Position numbers and translations under genes: made by a program. Shown in pieces: positions 21,045 to 33,179 of a stretch of DNA of 64,000 nucleotides. The stretch comes from Astrothelium macrocarpum (lineage: Eukaryota; Ascomycota; Dothideomycetes; Trypetheliales; Trypetheliaceae), in contig JAGEMR010000014.1 in the NCBI GenBank assembly GCA_021030915.1, positions 372,001-436,000 of the forward strand. Reading direction: 5' to 3'. Position 1 is the stretch's first letter, and the number at the start of each line of letters is the position of its first letter. A model generated the notes under the pieces. The model saw only the letters and a program-made list of their open reading frames with translations. It ran no database searches and was not told the origin of the DNA.

Positions 21045-22419
21045 ATGGGTCGCACGAAACAAGCGACACCACAACGGCGAATTATCCCGTCTGAAAAAGA
21101 AGATCACACACCCATCGGAATCGCGAATGGATCGCTCAAGAGCGATATTGACAGCCTGGCCAATGGCCATGTCAAAACAGAATCACCAGCTACAGCAGCT
21201 TCCCACGGAACCTTTGCAGAACTCGTCATCTGCGTCGGCGGCATCTACATGAGCTTGTACACTCACCCACCGACTCCCATTCTAGCCTTCTCTACTAACT
21301 ACCCATCTCCAGCCTCTCCTGGGCCTTCCTCCAAGAGCGCATCACCACGACATCCTACGGCCCGCCCTCAGCACCCGAACGCTTCACCTTCTCCATCTTC
21401 CTCAACACCGTACAATCCACCCTCGCCGCAGCGGCCGGCTACACCTACCTCCGCCTATCCTCCTCCTCGTCCTCGCGCACCCCCGCCATCTTCCCGTCGC
21501 GCGCCATCGTGTACCCGCTCGCGCTCGTCGCGGTCGTGTCATCGCTCGCGTCGCCCTTCGGCTACGCGGCGCTGCAGCACGTCGACTACCTGACCTTCAT
21601 CCTGGCGAAATCGTGCAAGCTGCTGCCCGTCATGGCGCTGCACGTGTCGCTGTTCCGGCGGCGCTACCCGCTGTACAAGTACGCCGTCGTGGCGGCGGTG
21701 ACGGCGGGCGTCGCCGTGTTCACGCTGCAGCAGGGCGCGCAGTCCGCCGCGAAGAAGGGGGGCAAGGGCAGGAGGGAGGGTGGTGGTGGTGGTAGTAGTG
21801 CGTGGGGGCTCGCGCTGTTGAGTGTCAATCTGCTGTTTGATGGGTTGACGAACAGCACGCAGGACTGGGTGTTTGGCACGTTCAAGCCGTATACGGGACA
21901 GCAGATGATGGTGGCGCAGAATGTGCTGAGTACGGCGTTGACGGTGGCGTGGATGGTGGTGACTCCTTGGCTTGGACGGGCGGGAATGGGGTCATGGTTG
22001 GGCATGGACTTGGAGGCGGGGCAGGGTGAGTTTGGACAGGCGCTGGCGTTTTTGCAGAGGCATCCCGCTGTGGGGTGGGATGTATTGGGGTTTGCGGCAT
22101 GTGGAGCGTTTGGGCAGCTGTTTATCTGTGAGTATCAAGTGTGAAGCTTATTGTGCAGGGAAGAGTGCTTTGCTAATCGCTTATCTCAGTCTACACGTTA
22201 TCGAGGTTTTCTTCACTGCTATTAGTCACGGTAACGGTGACGAGGAAGATGATGACAATGATACTGTCTGTAGTATCTTTTGGACACAGATTGAGTGGCA
22301 TGCAGTGGTTAGGCGTGGCACTTGTGTTTGGCGGTATAGGAGCAGAAGGCGTGATTCAACGGCGGGAAAAGGCTTCCAAGGAAAAGGCGAAACTAGAAGC
22401 GAGCAAAAAGAAGTCGTGA
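21045..22419 (+). CDS. hut1: HUT1-type UDP-galactose/nucleotide-sugar transporter (SLC35B1 family), 418 aa, three exons
   Basis: Exons are 21045-21256, 21313-22127 and 22190-22419. Introns of 56 and 62 nt join in phases 2 and 1. The joins rebuild IYMSFLSWAFLQERI and QLFIFYTLSRF, both conserved parts of the family. Other hallmarks are the GPFGY-like SPFGYAALQHVDYLT, the FDGLTNSTQDWVFG segment, and near the end TRKMMTMILSVVSFGHRLSG with GVALVFGGIGAE. About ten membrane segments are expected. The protein moves nucleotide sugars across the ER membrane. A Gly-rich loop (poly-GGT around 21780) lies between helices. The C-terminus ends in Lys residues (KKKS), consistent with an ER-retrieval-like signal. 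No frameshift was seen. Confidence 0.94.
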
Positions 22420-25400
22420 CCAATAGAGTATGTATATACGCACTTGGACTTCTACCGCATGATGGAAAGTCTACACCACTTCATTCTGCAATACTTTAAT
22501 CAGCGCGTTAGAATTTGCTGCGCTGTCTTCTTCTTGGCGATCAGATCGCGTCTAAGAATAGACGAAGATCTGGTTTGGAGGGCGGAATCGTCGAGTGGCA
22601 CACCTTTATAGAACGCAGTAGCTTTGCAGTCGTCTTGTGGACGGATCATGATCAACTCCTCAGCGGAGTAGGTAGCATTGAGCGACTATTATGCAAGGTT
22701 GTATAGACTAATGCATTGGCAAGGATGGATTGGGAGGGACACACCACCTGTTCTCAACGAATGGATGGTGAAAACCTGAAAATCTACGAGATGCAGCAGG
22801 CATATGCTCAGTAACTTACTTTGCACCATTAGACAGGACCCGCTCCAAGGAAAACAGGATATCCTATAAACTATGGAGTATGCAGTCAGAGCCTCTGCCG
22901 CTGATTCGCATTCTCGTACCGTGATGCGTGAATCAGCACCTTCTGCCTCGGGCGGCCAAATGAGGAGTCAGCTGTCAATGACCAACGTTCCGTCCTTCCG
23001 GTTAGGTTGTGTGGCATGTGCTTTTTGCTTTTTTGCAGCCGTGATATGCGAGAAACCATTTGTCTCTCCACCACCACGAGAATGTGCACGCTACACAACA
23101 ACACTCCTCCCGAGCTGGCATTAATCTTCAGCAGTGAAACCCAGGAACCGGGCTGCCCGGACCGCTTGGCGTTTTTTTGTTCGTGCTCGCGATCTTGACC
23201 CGCATCGATTTTGCAAACTCTAATCCCACAACTGGTCCAGATTGCTGGGTTGCGAGCTGTAAAGTAGATCTCGATCGCTTGAGCGTCAGGGCCCCTGTCG
23301 TGACTTTACTTTTCGGGCTCATGGGAACCCCAGGCCCGCGCCGCTTCAGGCAGTTTTTGGTACAATTTTGACTGGAATGCTCGGAAGCGTGAATCTTAGG
23401 GCTACGTAGAGACGAGACGCTTCGAGACTGGCCATTGGCCCCGTTTGTGCGAAACCCACATGTCAACCCTGCCCAAAGCAGGAATCGTCAGCTCAAATCC
23501 TGGCGGTTATAGCAAGGTTGGCTAAACATGATTTTTTTCCAACGCGGGCTGGCATTGATATCCTACACCGAACATGGTCTTCGAAAACCCAGCTTATCAG
23601 TACAGAAAACGGCTCACGAGATCACTAGTCCATTGCAGCGCTTCCAAGCGCGTGGTCAATCTGCACCAAACAAAATATGTGGACATTAGAACCGTCATTT
23701 TGGGGCATGCCGGTTATGCTTAATTACAGTGTACGAAAGTGGCTAATTTGATGGCTTAAGAAATCGCTATCGCCACAGGAAACAAACCAAGCTGATTCGT
23801 GAAACGGCAGGATAAAGCCGCTCGAAAGTTCTTTTGCAGGCTAACGGCGGGTTCCTGGAGCGTGGCGCGATGTGGCGTAAACGGGCTAATAGAAATAGCG
23901 TATTGCTTACTGTAAAAATAGCCCACCCTACATGCCATCCATGCGCGAGCTATGCAAACTCATGAATCGGAGCATTATTGTTCACCGCATAAGGACGTTG
24001 TGTGCAATGAGGTGATTGTACATACATTTTGTCAAGGATGCCGTCTCGTGTCTGCCTTGGAGGGGTTGACTCTGCAGTCATCTGAATAGAGGCAATGGAG
24101 ACGGTCAGGCAGCATGGATGTTTTCGTCAAATCGCCCCAACGACTCCTCACTGCCCAGACTTTGGGGCATTTTTCATGCTTGCTGCGCGAATGATCAGCC
24201 TGCGTTTCACACCTATTAGAACGAAACCTCGGCGCTCGCTTGATGACACCTCATGCGGCTCCGTCCTTGGCACAAGCGGCTCATCAAGTTGATGCTCATT
24301 TCCTCGTGGAGTCGACGGCGCCACTCGGCGCTACAATCTCGGCCAAGTCTTAGCTTAATATCATTCTAGAAAATCATTCATGGTGGATTTTTTGCATGCT
24401 GCAGAGCGTCTCGTGGCTGAGGTGGAGCTTCTCCGATGTGCCATCTCTACAATTAGTAGCGAAGATCTGCACCTCTTCTCTTTTGGGCGGTATCGGCTTG
24501 TTGTTTTTGCTGGTTAACTTGATCCGGCAACGTCTGGCCGTGTCATAGCTCTGGCTTTTCCTTTTTTATGTTGCTCAGTAGCCGATCTTTTCCAGGCATC
24601 GTGGCACCGGTGGCCTGTTCACATCACAACAAGCTAGACGTGGCCCTAGCAAACGCGGCCCGTTGATGTGCTGAAGCTTTGTTGTCCTTCCACGCGAATC
24701 GGCACCTTATTCGGTGCCAAAATCGCCATCAGCTAGTCCGAGAATGCCACATTGCTGACTGACGATGGATGCTCAACAAGACCAGTCGTTTCAGAAATGT
24801 TTCCCAGCGAAATGTGGTGTGCGGAGTCTGCAATATATGGTTGACGACGGCGATTTGCATAGATTACCCAACTAGGCTCAATCCGCCGTGGGGGTCGACC
24901 AGATGTCTTGGCGATGTTTGGTAGAAGCCGGATAAACGTATTGGCGGTGCCATCTCAAGCGACGTATTTTCATCATCGTGCTGTAAAACCACGCGGCAAA
25001 TCTTCCAGACATGTACACAAATCTACGCGAATGCGAAATTCTGGATCTTTTGTCTAGACACGGCGAAGACCGTAATGTATTCGGAAAGCTTTATCGCGCC
25101 CAAAAATCCTGGAAAGAGTAAGCAATGGGAATCACACCCCCCGGTCAAGCCTCCTTACCCCTGACCTCTGCCGCAGCTATTGATTTTTTGGCACCGTTCC
25201 TGACCAGGGTACCTCCAATAGCTCTGGACTAAACAGGATGGACACTGGCCGCGGACCCTGTGCCAATGAGCAAATCTCCCGGATTCCTGCATGGGCCTCG
25301 CTCACCTTTCGTACAGCTCTCACCTCCTTTGGGTACCCGCCGCAAGCTTTATCGGCATCCAGGATCGTATCAGCGGAGTCTGATGTGTGCTACTGATCTA

Positions 25401-25812
25401 CTGATCCCAAGGCCGCTTCCATGCCTTTTTTGTTGGCCTATTTCTAGACCGCTCTAACTGGGCAGCCCGGTTGGCCCAGACTATGACCATGGTTCCCATG
25501 ATTTCCTTTATAACTTATGTGTAGGCCCTGGTTAGTAGCGATCTTGCCTCCTCACAGCTTATCTTTTCAGTCTGTCGTTCATATTCCAAGGTGCAAGACT
25601 TTTGGTCTTCCCTTCCCTCGTCCTCAGTCTTTGCCTCCCTCCAATCGTCATCAGCATTTCGCTGTGACGGGCAAGGATTAATCTTGCCGCCGGCATTGAC
25701 CTTGAGGTCGTCTACACTCGCTCGCTCATCCCACCCCAGCGTTACATCTAATATCTATTCTTTCGTTCGTCAAAATCTAATCTAATTTTAAACACATCTT
25801 GATTCAATTACT
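22420..25812. other. Long gene-free stretch upstream of the GT2 gene
   Basis: About 3.4 kb in which I find no gene on either strand; the longest frames are near 112 codons and lack ATG starts. The last 250 bases before 25813 are pyrimidine-rich and end AATTACTATGG, typical of a fungal 5' leader. The rest could be an unusually long regulatory region or diverged repeat DNA. No tRNA, terminal repeat or transposase was recognised. Confidence 0.55.
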
Positions 25813-28526
25813 ATGGGGTTCCTCAAAGGATACTTTGCTCCTAAGAAGGAAGAGAAGGGCAAGAAGCAGAATGCTATTCAGGAGGCTGAAAAAGCAGAGA
25901 TCACGGTGCAGAATGTTGCTACTCCCAAGTTCCCATTTTCGCCTGGTCAAACACCTGGGATGAGTCCTTATGCATCACAGCCTGGTTCGAGGCCGGGGTC
26001 GATGTATCCTAATGATGAGATGACAGATATCAGGTCCAATGTTGTCGTCGCTCACTTGTATCAGCAACAACTAGAAAGGCTATGGACTTCGGGTGCCGAG
26101 GACGAAGGTGTTGTTCTCAAGAAGGGCCGGAATCAATATACCGCATGTCCCTCGGAACTGACTCAAATCGAAGGCGGGTTCTTTGATGCCATCAGCGCCC
26201 TTAACGTGCGAGTAAGTGGATCAAGCTTTGAGGACTAAACATTTCAATATCTAACGTGAATTAGTGTGCTTTGACTGTCAGCACTCGAGTGATCAAGTTG
26301 TTTCTTCATCACAACACTCAATCATACGTACCACTTCGTGAGGGTCTCCGTCTCCAGGTGCTTCCAGATATCAGTTGGCTACCTCGATGCCAGAAACATC
26401 AGTTTGCTGCTTTTATTGCCGATCGTGGTGTATTAATCGTATGGGACGACGAGCCACGACATATCTTGGAGCGGACAAAGAACATTGAGCTCCAACTAAT
26501 GGATATGATATGGGCTAACGAGGAAGACGAGAAGGCTACTACGAAACCACCCAGTGTGATGATCAACGAAGTTGGTGAAGAAGATCCAGAACAAGGTCCC
26601 GTTGTAGAGAAACGACGAATTGTATTATGGCAACCGCTCTTGACAGGTTTCACTCTGTTCCTAAGTGTGACTGCCATGGGTTCCGGGTTCAGATCAATTG
26701 CTCTGGAAACATTCGTCGATAGTGACTATATCCGTTTGGCTCTCGTCGTCTCGATTCCTATCACAATGTGGCTGTCGTTCTTCTTTTTCCAAGCACTCGT
26801 CGGTAACGTAGCGCAACTCATCGGACCTGTCAAGCAAATGAATGAAAATAGCAAATTCTACTCTGGAAAACCACCTCGGCGTCTACAGTCTGACAATGGT
26901 ACTCTTCCACATGTCACGATTCAGATGCCTGTCTACAAGGAAGGTCTTGTTGCTGTCATTGAGCCCACCATTCGCTCAATCAAGGCCGCCATCTCGACGT
27001 ACGAAATGCAAGGTGGAACCGCCAACATCTTTGTCAACGATGACGGTATGCAGCTCATCTCTGAAGACGAGGCCAGGCAGAGAATGGACTTTTACGACGA
27101 ACACAACATTGGATGGGTTTCACGTCCCAAGCACAACCCAAAGCCTGCTGAGGGCGAGCGACAGTTCCTTCGTCGTGGTAAATTCAAGAAGGCTTCCAAC
27201 ATGAACTACGCTCTGTGGGTCAGCAATCGTGTCGAAGAAAAGCTCAACACCATTGACCGCCCTGATCACTGGAACAATGAGAACGAAGCTGAGGCTTATC
27301 GCAATGCTCTCGCTGAGGTTGTCTCTGAAGATGAAGGTCGCACTTGGGCTGACGGCAACATTCGTCTGGGCGAATACCTCTTGCTCATCGACTCTGATAC
27401 TCGTGTTCCAACTGACTGCTTTTTGGATGCTGTGAGTGAAATGGAACAAACGCCTCAGGTTGCCATCATCCAGTTCTCATCAGGTGTCATGAATGTCACT
27501 GAAAGCTTTTTCGAGAAGGGTATTACCTTCTTTACTGACCTTGTCTACACGCAAATTCGTTATGCTGTTGCCAATGGTGATGTTGCGCCTTTCGTCGGAC
27601 ACAACGCTTTCATACGATGGGCTGCCGTTCAATCTATTGGTTACGATGACAAGGAAGATGGTCGTGAGAAGTTTTGGTCTGAAGCCACTGTGTCTGAAGA
27701 CTTTGACATGGCTCTCCGTCTGCAAACCAATGGATACGTCGTTCGTCTTGGTGCCTACGCTGGTCAAGGATTCAAGGAAGGTGTCTCGCTCACTGTCTAC
27801 GATGAACTCGCGCGTTGGGAGAAATACGCTTATGGATGTAACGAGCTTGTGTTTTGGCCGCTCAAGGATTGGATCTTTCACGGACCATTCACCCCTCTGT
27901 TCCGCCGTTTCATCGGTTCCAATATGCCCTTCCCTTCGAAGCTCACCATCATGTCCTACGTTGGTACCTACTATGCCATCGGCTCTGCATGGCTCCTGAC
28001 TCTCATGAACTACTTCCTCATTGGCTGGCTGAACGGTTTCCTCGACCACTTCTACCTCGACAGTTTCAAGGTTTACTTTGCCATCATCATCGTCTTCACT
28101 GGTCTTGGTAACATCGCTCTCGCTGTTCTGAGGTATCGTATCGAGGAACGCTCATTAATAGGCGCTCTTGTCGAGAACTTCAAGTGGATTCCTCTCCTCA
28201 CTGTCTTCCTTGGTGGCATTTCAGTGCACGTCTCTCAGGCCATTCTCTCTCACATGTTCAGCATCGACATGAGTTGGGGTGCTACCGCCAAGGAAGCTGA
28301 GAACTCGACCTTTTTCAAGGAAGTTCCCAAGGTCATTCGCAAATTCCGTGGCACCTTTATCGCGTGTATCATCGGAACGGCAATGATGATTGTGTTGGCA
28401 CATTTCGTCCCTCCGCTATGGAGAATCGATCTCGTCATTGCCATCTACCCTCTGGCGATTGTCATGGCCTCTCACTTCTTCCTTCCCATCGTATTAAACC
28501 CTAATCTCATGTTGTTCACCTGGTAG
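25813..28526 (+). CDS. Processive GT2 family glycosyltransferase (ZtGT2/FgGT2-like), 886 aa, two exons
   Basis: Exons are 25813-26211 and 26265-28526, with a 53-nt intron (GTAAGT to TTAG, phase 0). After a Pro/Ser-rich cytosolic start come two membrane helices (about residues 255-320), then the GT-A catalytic domain: PVYKEG, the Asp-containing FVNDDG, the DxD motif in LLIDSDTRVP, and the catalytic SEDFD. Where processive enzymes usually show QxxRW, this one has ELARW. About five helices follow. The fold is shared with chitin, cellulose and hyaluronan synthases. The closest match from memory is the fungal GT2 needed for hyphal growth on solid surfaces in Zymoseptoria and Fusarium. The polymer product is not known. 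It is preceded by a 3.4-kb empty region. Confidence 0.9.
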
Positions 28527-29133
28527 ACGGACAGTACGAGCATCCTACGGGCTCTCCAGCAATGGAGTGAAGCTGTTTTCTTTTTCTCTTACTCGATACT
28601 ATCATCATACTAATAGATATTTGTCATTACTGGGATCATCATGCACTTGTCAGGGTGGGCTGACTGTTTACGTCTTCATGCAAAATTTGGAGGATAGAGA
28701 GCAGGGCGTTCAATCGTTACATACCCTTGGGATGTTAATGCGGACAACGGTACATGTGGTACATATGGGGATTGGAGCCGCATCGTTTTGGCGCCCCCAC
28801 TAAAGTTGTGCGCTTTTCATGTCACTCATTAGAGAGATATAGACTAAATATTTAATGTCTTTGAAACATTCAAGTTCATCTGCACTTCACTGATCCAAAA
28901 ACGACTTTGAGAACTTGAGAAGCAGTAAGGATAACCCATGGCTTACCACCTTGCCTCCCTCGAAGACTTCCCATAGCTGCCTGCTAGATCTTCAGACCTG
29001 ATCCCCAAGCCAACCGGAACGCCCCGCCCGAAACCCAAGCCTCTGTACGACGTTGGACGTTCACTCCGCCAACCTGCGAAGCCCGATTAGCCATTCCCGA
29101 ATGCCCCATCAAACGTTCAGCCACGCTCTCGGG
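28527..29133. other. Intergenic, convergent 3' ends of GT2 and mad2
   Basis: Neither strand holds a supported gene. The two flanking genes converge here, so this DNA probably contains both transcript ends. Confidence 0.6.
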
Positions 29134-30088
29134 TCACACCACATACCGATAGCTCACCAACGTGTCCACCCGGTGGTTACTCGTGCTAAAACTCCGCAGC
29201 TGCACCTTCTCCCCGTTCTCGATTTCCTTGGCATCGCTGTCGCCCCACTCCATCGGCACCTCGGAGTCGGCATCCGCGTACACCAGCACGTTGAACGTGC
29301 AGTTGCCGTCCAGCATGGGCAGAAACGTCACCGACGCGGTGATCTGCCGGAAGAGACTCTGGATCTCGTCGTGGATCTCCTTTTCGGTTTTTTCGGGCGT
29401 TGACACCGTCGGCGGTGCAACCGGCGGCTCGCCGGTCTGGTGTTCCGTCGTGGGTGCCGAGTTTTCTTTGTCACCGCTGCTCCGCGCCTGCTTCTTTTCG
29501 CTGGACTTGCGCTTGGTGGTGCTACTGCTGCCACCGCCGCTGAGGAGCTGCACGTCGAATTGCCAGCGCTCGACGTGTTCGCCGGTGTCTTTGCTGGTGA
29601 TGACAATGACGAGCTTGGAGACTTTGCCGCCGAGCATCCATTTGTGTAGTTGGGACATGATTTTTTTGATGTAGGCTTTGACTTGGTCGTCGGAGGAGAC
29701 TAGGACTTTTGTTATCGAAGTCGTTCGTCTGCTAATAGGCGTTGGTGGCGGTTACCTAGCATATTGAGGCCATATTTCTTGACGCTGTTCGATTGTCAGC
29801 TCAATGTGTGGGTTTCGAATTGCTGAAAGTCGGTTCGACTTACGCTGTAAAGTCCTCCGCTGGATACACCCCCCGCTGGAATCTGGTACTGCATTAGCCT
29901 TCTCATTTGGCGTTCAGTCCGTACATGCCTCACAATATCGTATTAATGGAATACTCAAAGAATTCTGCGACAGTCTTGGAAGAGCCTAGCTTCTGTTACA
30001 ACATGGTTGATAAATCGGACGTAGAAAACAAACCTTTCAACGAGAGCTTGTGGGTCTTGGCTTTATCTTTGTCCTTGTCGCCTGACAT
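29134..30088 (-). CDS. mad2: Spindle assembly checkpoint protein Mad2 (HORMA domain), 246 aa, five exons
   Basis: Exons are 30088-30034, 29985-29934, 29882-29844, 29784-29756 and 29699-29134. All joins keep phase and give a total of 247 codons. The product reads SSKTVAEFFEYSINTILFQRG, then VKKYGLNMLVSSDDQVK and YIKKIMSQLHKW, all recognisable Mad2 HORMA sequence. The end (STSNHRVDTLVSYRYVV) is the C-terminal safety-belt region. A Ser/Lys/Glu/Pro-rich insertion of about 50 residues (112-165) interrupts the HORMA fold between a beta strand and the following helix. The last acceptor has an in-frame alternative 6 nt upstream, adding two residues. Mad2 binds Mad1 and Cdc20 at unattached kinetochores. 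It shares a 199-bp promoter with guf1. Confidence 0.94.
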
Positions 30089-30287
30089 GATGCTGAATTG
30101 ATTCAAGTGGTCTTCTGGAATTCGCAATTGATCGCGTCTTGCTGAGGTCTGGCGATAGCAAGGAGCAAAAGTTCGTTTACACTGTCGTTGGCAGGGTGAG
30201 CGTCGGTCAGAATGACCTCCGATTGGCCAACCAAAAATCTCGTAACTTTTGCTTGGAACTTCAACACTCCATGTTCGAGAGACACTC
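30089..30287. promoter_or_regulatory. Bidirectional promoter of mad2 and guf1
   Basis: Only 199 bp separate the two start codons, so the promoters must overlap. An upstream ATG at 30271, out of frame with guf1, opens a 60-codon ORF that overlaps the guf1 start and ends near 30450. Confidence 0.75.
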
Positions 30288-32353
30288 ATGCGACGATGCC
30301 ATCTCTTCCCTCGTGCGCTTAAAACTACATGGCAATCCTCTTCCGCGAATCTATCTCCGTTGGCCTATAGAAATTTGGTCCCGTTCCAACGATACTTCCA
30401 CCCCTCTCCTTCCGCCCGTGGTCCACCTCCGCAACCACAAACCGAACTAGAAAAGCGCATCGCTGCCATCCCCATCTCCCACTTCCGTAATTTCTGTATC
30501 GTCGCTCACGTCGATCATGGCAAATCCACGCTCTCGGATCGTCTTCTCGAGCTCACTGGGACCATCCAACCAGGCGGTGCCAAAGCCCAAGTCCTTGACA
30601 AGCTTGACGTTGAGCGCGAAAGAGGCATCACCGTGAAGGCGCAGACATGTAGTATGATCTACAATTATGAAGGCGACGACTACCTCCTACATCTGGTGGA
30701 TACACCTGGACATGTGGACTTCCGAGCCGAAGTATCCAGAAGCTATGCTAGTTGCGGTGGTGCATTGCTGCTAGTAGATGCCAGTCAGGGAGTACAAGCA
30801 CAAACCGTCGCAAATTTCTATCTTGCCTTTTCTCAGGGATTGAAGTTGGTGCCTGTTATCAACAAGGTCGACCTGCCCTCCGCAGACCCGGACCGGGCAC
30901 TCGAACAGATGCAAACGACGTTTGAGCTCGACTCGAAGAATGCCGTTTTGGTCAGCGCAAAGACAGGATTGAATGTCGAAAGCATCTTGCCGGCTGTCAT
31001 CGAGCAGGTGCCTGCTCCTTCTGGAGATAAGAACGTACCGTTGAGACTGCTTCTGGTAGACTCTTGGTACTCGAATTACAAAGGGGTCATCTTGCTTGTG
31101 AGGATATTTGATGGCCAAGTACGGGCCGGTGACCAAGTTGTGTCTCTGGTGACTGGCTTGAAATATACAGTCGGCGAAGTTGGCATCATGTATCCAGATC
31201 AAACTCCACAATCCGTTCTTCGGGCCGGTCAGGTTGGCTACATGCTTTTTAACCCAGGCATGAAGAGAATCCAGGAAGCAAAGATTGGTGACACATATAC
31301 AAGTATTGGTTTCGAGAAGAAGGTCGAGCTCCTTCCAGGATTTGAAGAACCAAAATCCATGGTCTTCGTTGCGGCCTTTCCAGTCGATCAGAGCGACTAT
31401 CAGCATCTTGAAGATAGTATAAATCAGGTTATGCTGAATGACCGGAGTGTCACCGTACAAAAGGAATCTTCCGAAGCGCTTGGGGCAGGATGGAGGCTAG
31501 GGTTTCTGGGCACATTGCATTGCTCCGTCTTTGAGGATCGTCTGAGGCAGGAGCATGGAGCAAGTATCATCATTACGCCGCCTTCAGTTCCCTTCAAAGT
31601 GAAATACAGGGATGGCAAGGAAGAAATTATTGAGAATCCAAACCTCTTCCCGGATACGGACATTCAGCATACACGTGTGGCAGAGCTTCAAGAACCTTAT
31701 GTGACTGCGACGATAACTTTACCAGAGGATTATTTGGGCCAAGTCATTGTTCTTTGCGAAGCCAATCGTGGGGAGCAAAAAGAGCTTTCTTTCTTTACGG
31801 CTGCGCAAGTCATCCTCAAGTATGATGTGCCGCTTGCACAGCTTGTCGACGACTTCTTTGGAAAGCTGAAAGGCGCTACTAAAGGCTACGCCTCTCTAGA
31901 TTACGAGGATGCGGGGTGGCGGCGATCGAATATTGTCAAACTACAGTTGTTGGTGAATAAAGAACCCGTGGATGCTATTGCACGTGTTGTGCACAATAGT
32001 CGTGAGTGTTTTCTAAACCTGTCATGTCATTAGGTTTAAGTAAGGATGGATACTAATCTTCTTTGTCATATACAGAAGTCGAACGCATGGGTCGAGCATG
32101 GGTCTCCAAGTTCAAAGAACATGTTGACCGCCAAATGTTTGAGGTAGTCATCCAAGCCGCCGCAGGACGCCGCATTGTCGCGCGCGAGACCATCAAACCT
32201 TTCAGAAAGGACGTGCTACAAAAATTGCATGCGAGTGATGTCAGTCGACGACGGAAGCTATTGGAAAAGCAAAAGGAGGGAAGGAAAAAGCTGCGTGCGG
32301 TGGGAAACGTTGTAATTGACCACAAAGCGTTCCAAGGCTTTTTGGCAAAATAA
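30288..32353 (+). CDS. guf1: Mitochondrial translation factor GUF1 (LepA/EF4 GTPase), 663 aa, two exons
   Basis: Exons are 30288-32001 and 32076-32353, with a 74-nt intron (GTGAGT to ACAG, phase 1) rebuilding HNSQVERMGRAW. The first in-frame ATG gives MRRCHLFPRALK, a basic, acid-free leader expected of a mitochondrial targeting peptide, ending near residue 45. G motifs are intact: AHVDHGKST (G1), RGITVKAQT (G2), DTPGHVDF (G3), NKVDLP (G4) and SAKTG (G5). The LepA-specific C-terminal domain ends in VIQAAAGRRIVARETIKPFRKDVLQKLHASDVSRR-like sequence and a Lys-rich tail. LepA family proteins act on ribosomes during elongation, here in mitochondria. Its terminal exon is overlapped antisense by a long open frame (see 32380-33179). 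Confidence 0.96.
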
Positions 32354-32379
32354 GACAAGTGTGATATCGAAGTTTGGAA

Positions 32380-33179
32380 GGTTGCTTGTCCCACTTGCTT
32401 CACACTGTGTGAGAAACAGCGAAAGAGCTGCTTCACCTCCTCAACAACAAACTTCCGCGAGATATGGGCGAAGAATCCGGGAATAGAATCTTGAGCACGC
32501 GATAGATAGCAGCGGTTTGCTTCTTTAACGGAGCGATATTGGACGTCGTTGACTATATATTGCTTAGTATCGGCACTGAAGTTTGCTATCAAAAAAAAGC
32601 GTGGGCGGGAACACCCACCCCAGAGAACGAAGCCAGCGCCGCATTCTATAGGCGGATTATTCGCCATCCTCCGTGCGTCTGACTCAGTTGACAGTTCTTT
32701 GAGCTCCCATGAGACACTGTTAAGGACGACGTGTCGTCTTCGTGCCTTCTTTCCAGAGCGACTTTCATTACTGAATGTGTAATCGACTGGAGGCCAAGGC
32801 CGCTTTGCCCTGTCTGCACAGGCATCAAGACAGCGAGTGCGGAGAGTTGAAGAAGGTGTTCCGCCTTTCGCATCATAAAAGAAGTATATTGCAAGCTTGG
32901 CACGAAGTAATGGGATACTGTCATCAGGGAATTCTGGACTTGGAGGAGCATCACAGATACAGCTTGTTGGAGAGCAGGCTAGCGAATGCATGATGACGGA
33001 CAATAGAGAAAAATAATTACCTTGAGATTCTGAACACAAGGAAAAGAAGTGACTGTTTCGATAGTCCGATTCTCGTTTGATCTCCGTGGGAGTCTTTGTG
33101 TATAGAAACAAACGCGTTCCCGGTCATCAAGCTCACACAACGTCGAGCCTTCAAGGCGGAAGTCGAGAGTCAGACCAGC
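32380..33179 (-). CDS. Probable unidentified gene, exon structure unresolved
   Basis: A minus frame is free of stops for 352 codons (33111-32053), about 240 of them outside the guf1 exon, which is unlikely by chance. It starts at TTG; the first ATG is at about 32993. A second frame is strikingly protein-like at 33179-33021 (contains LDFRLEGSTLCELDDRERV). It is bounded by TGTAG at the left and a GTAATT donor at the right, so it could be an exon joined to a downstream frame across a 42-nt or longer intron. I could not find a single model with a start codon. No family is recognised. The interval given covers the likely coding part only. Confidence 0.35.
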
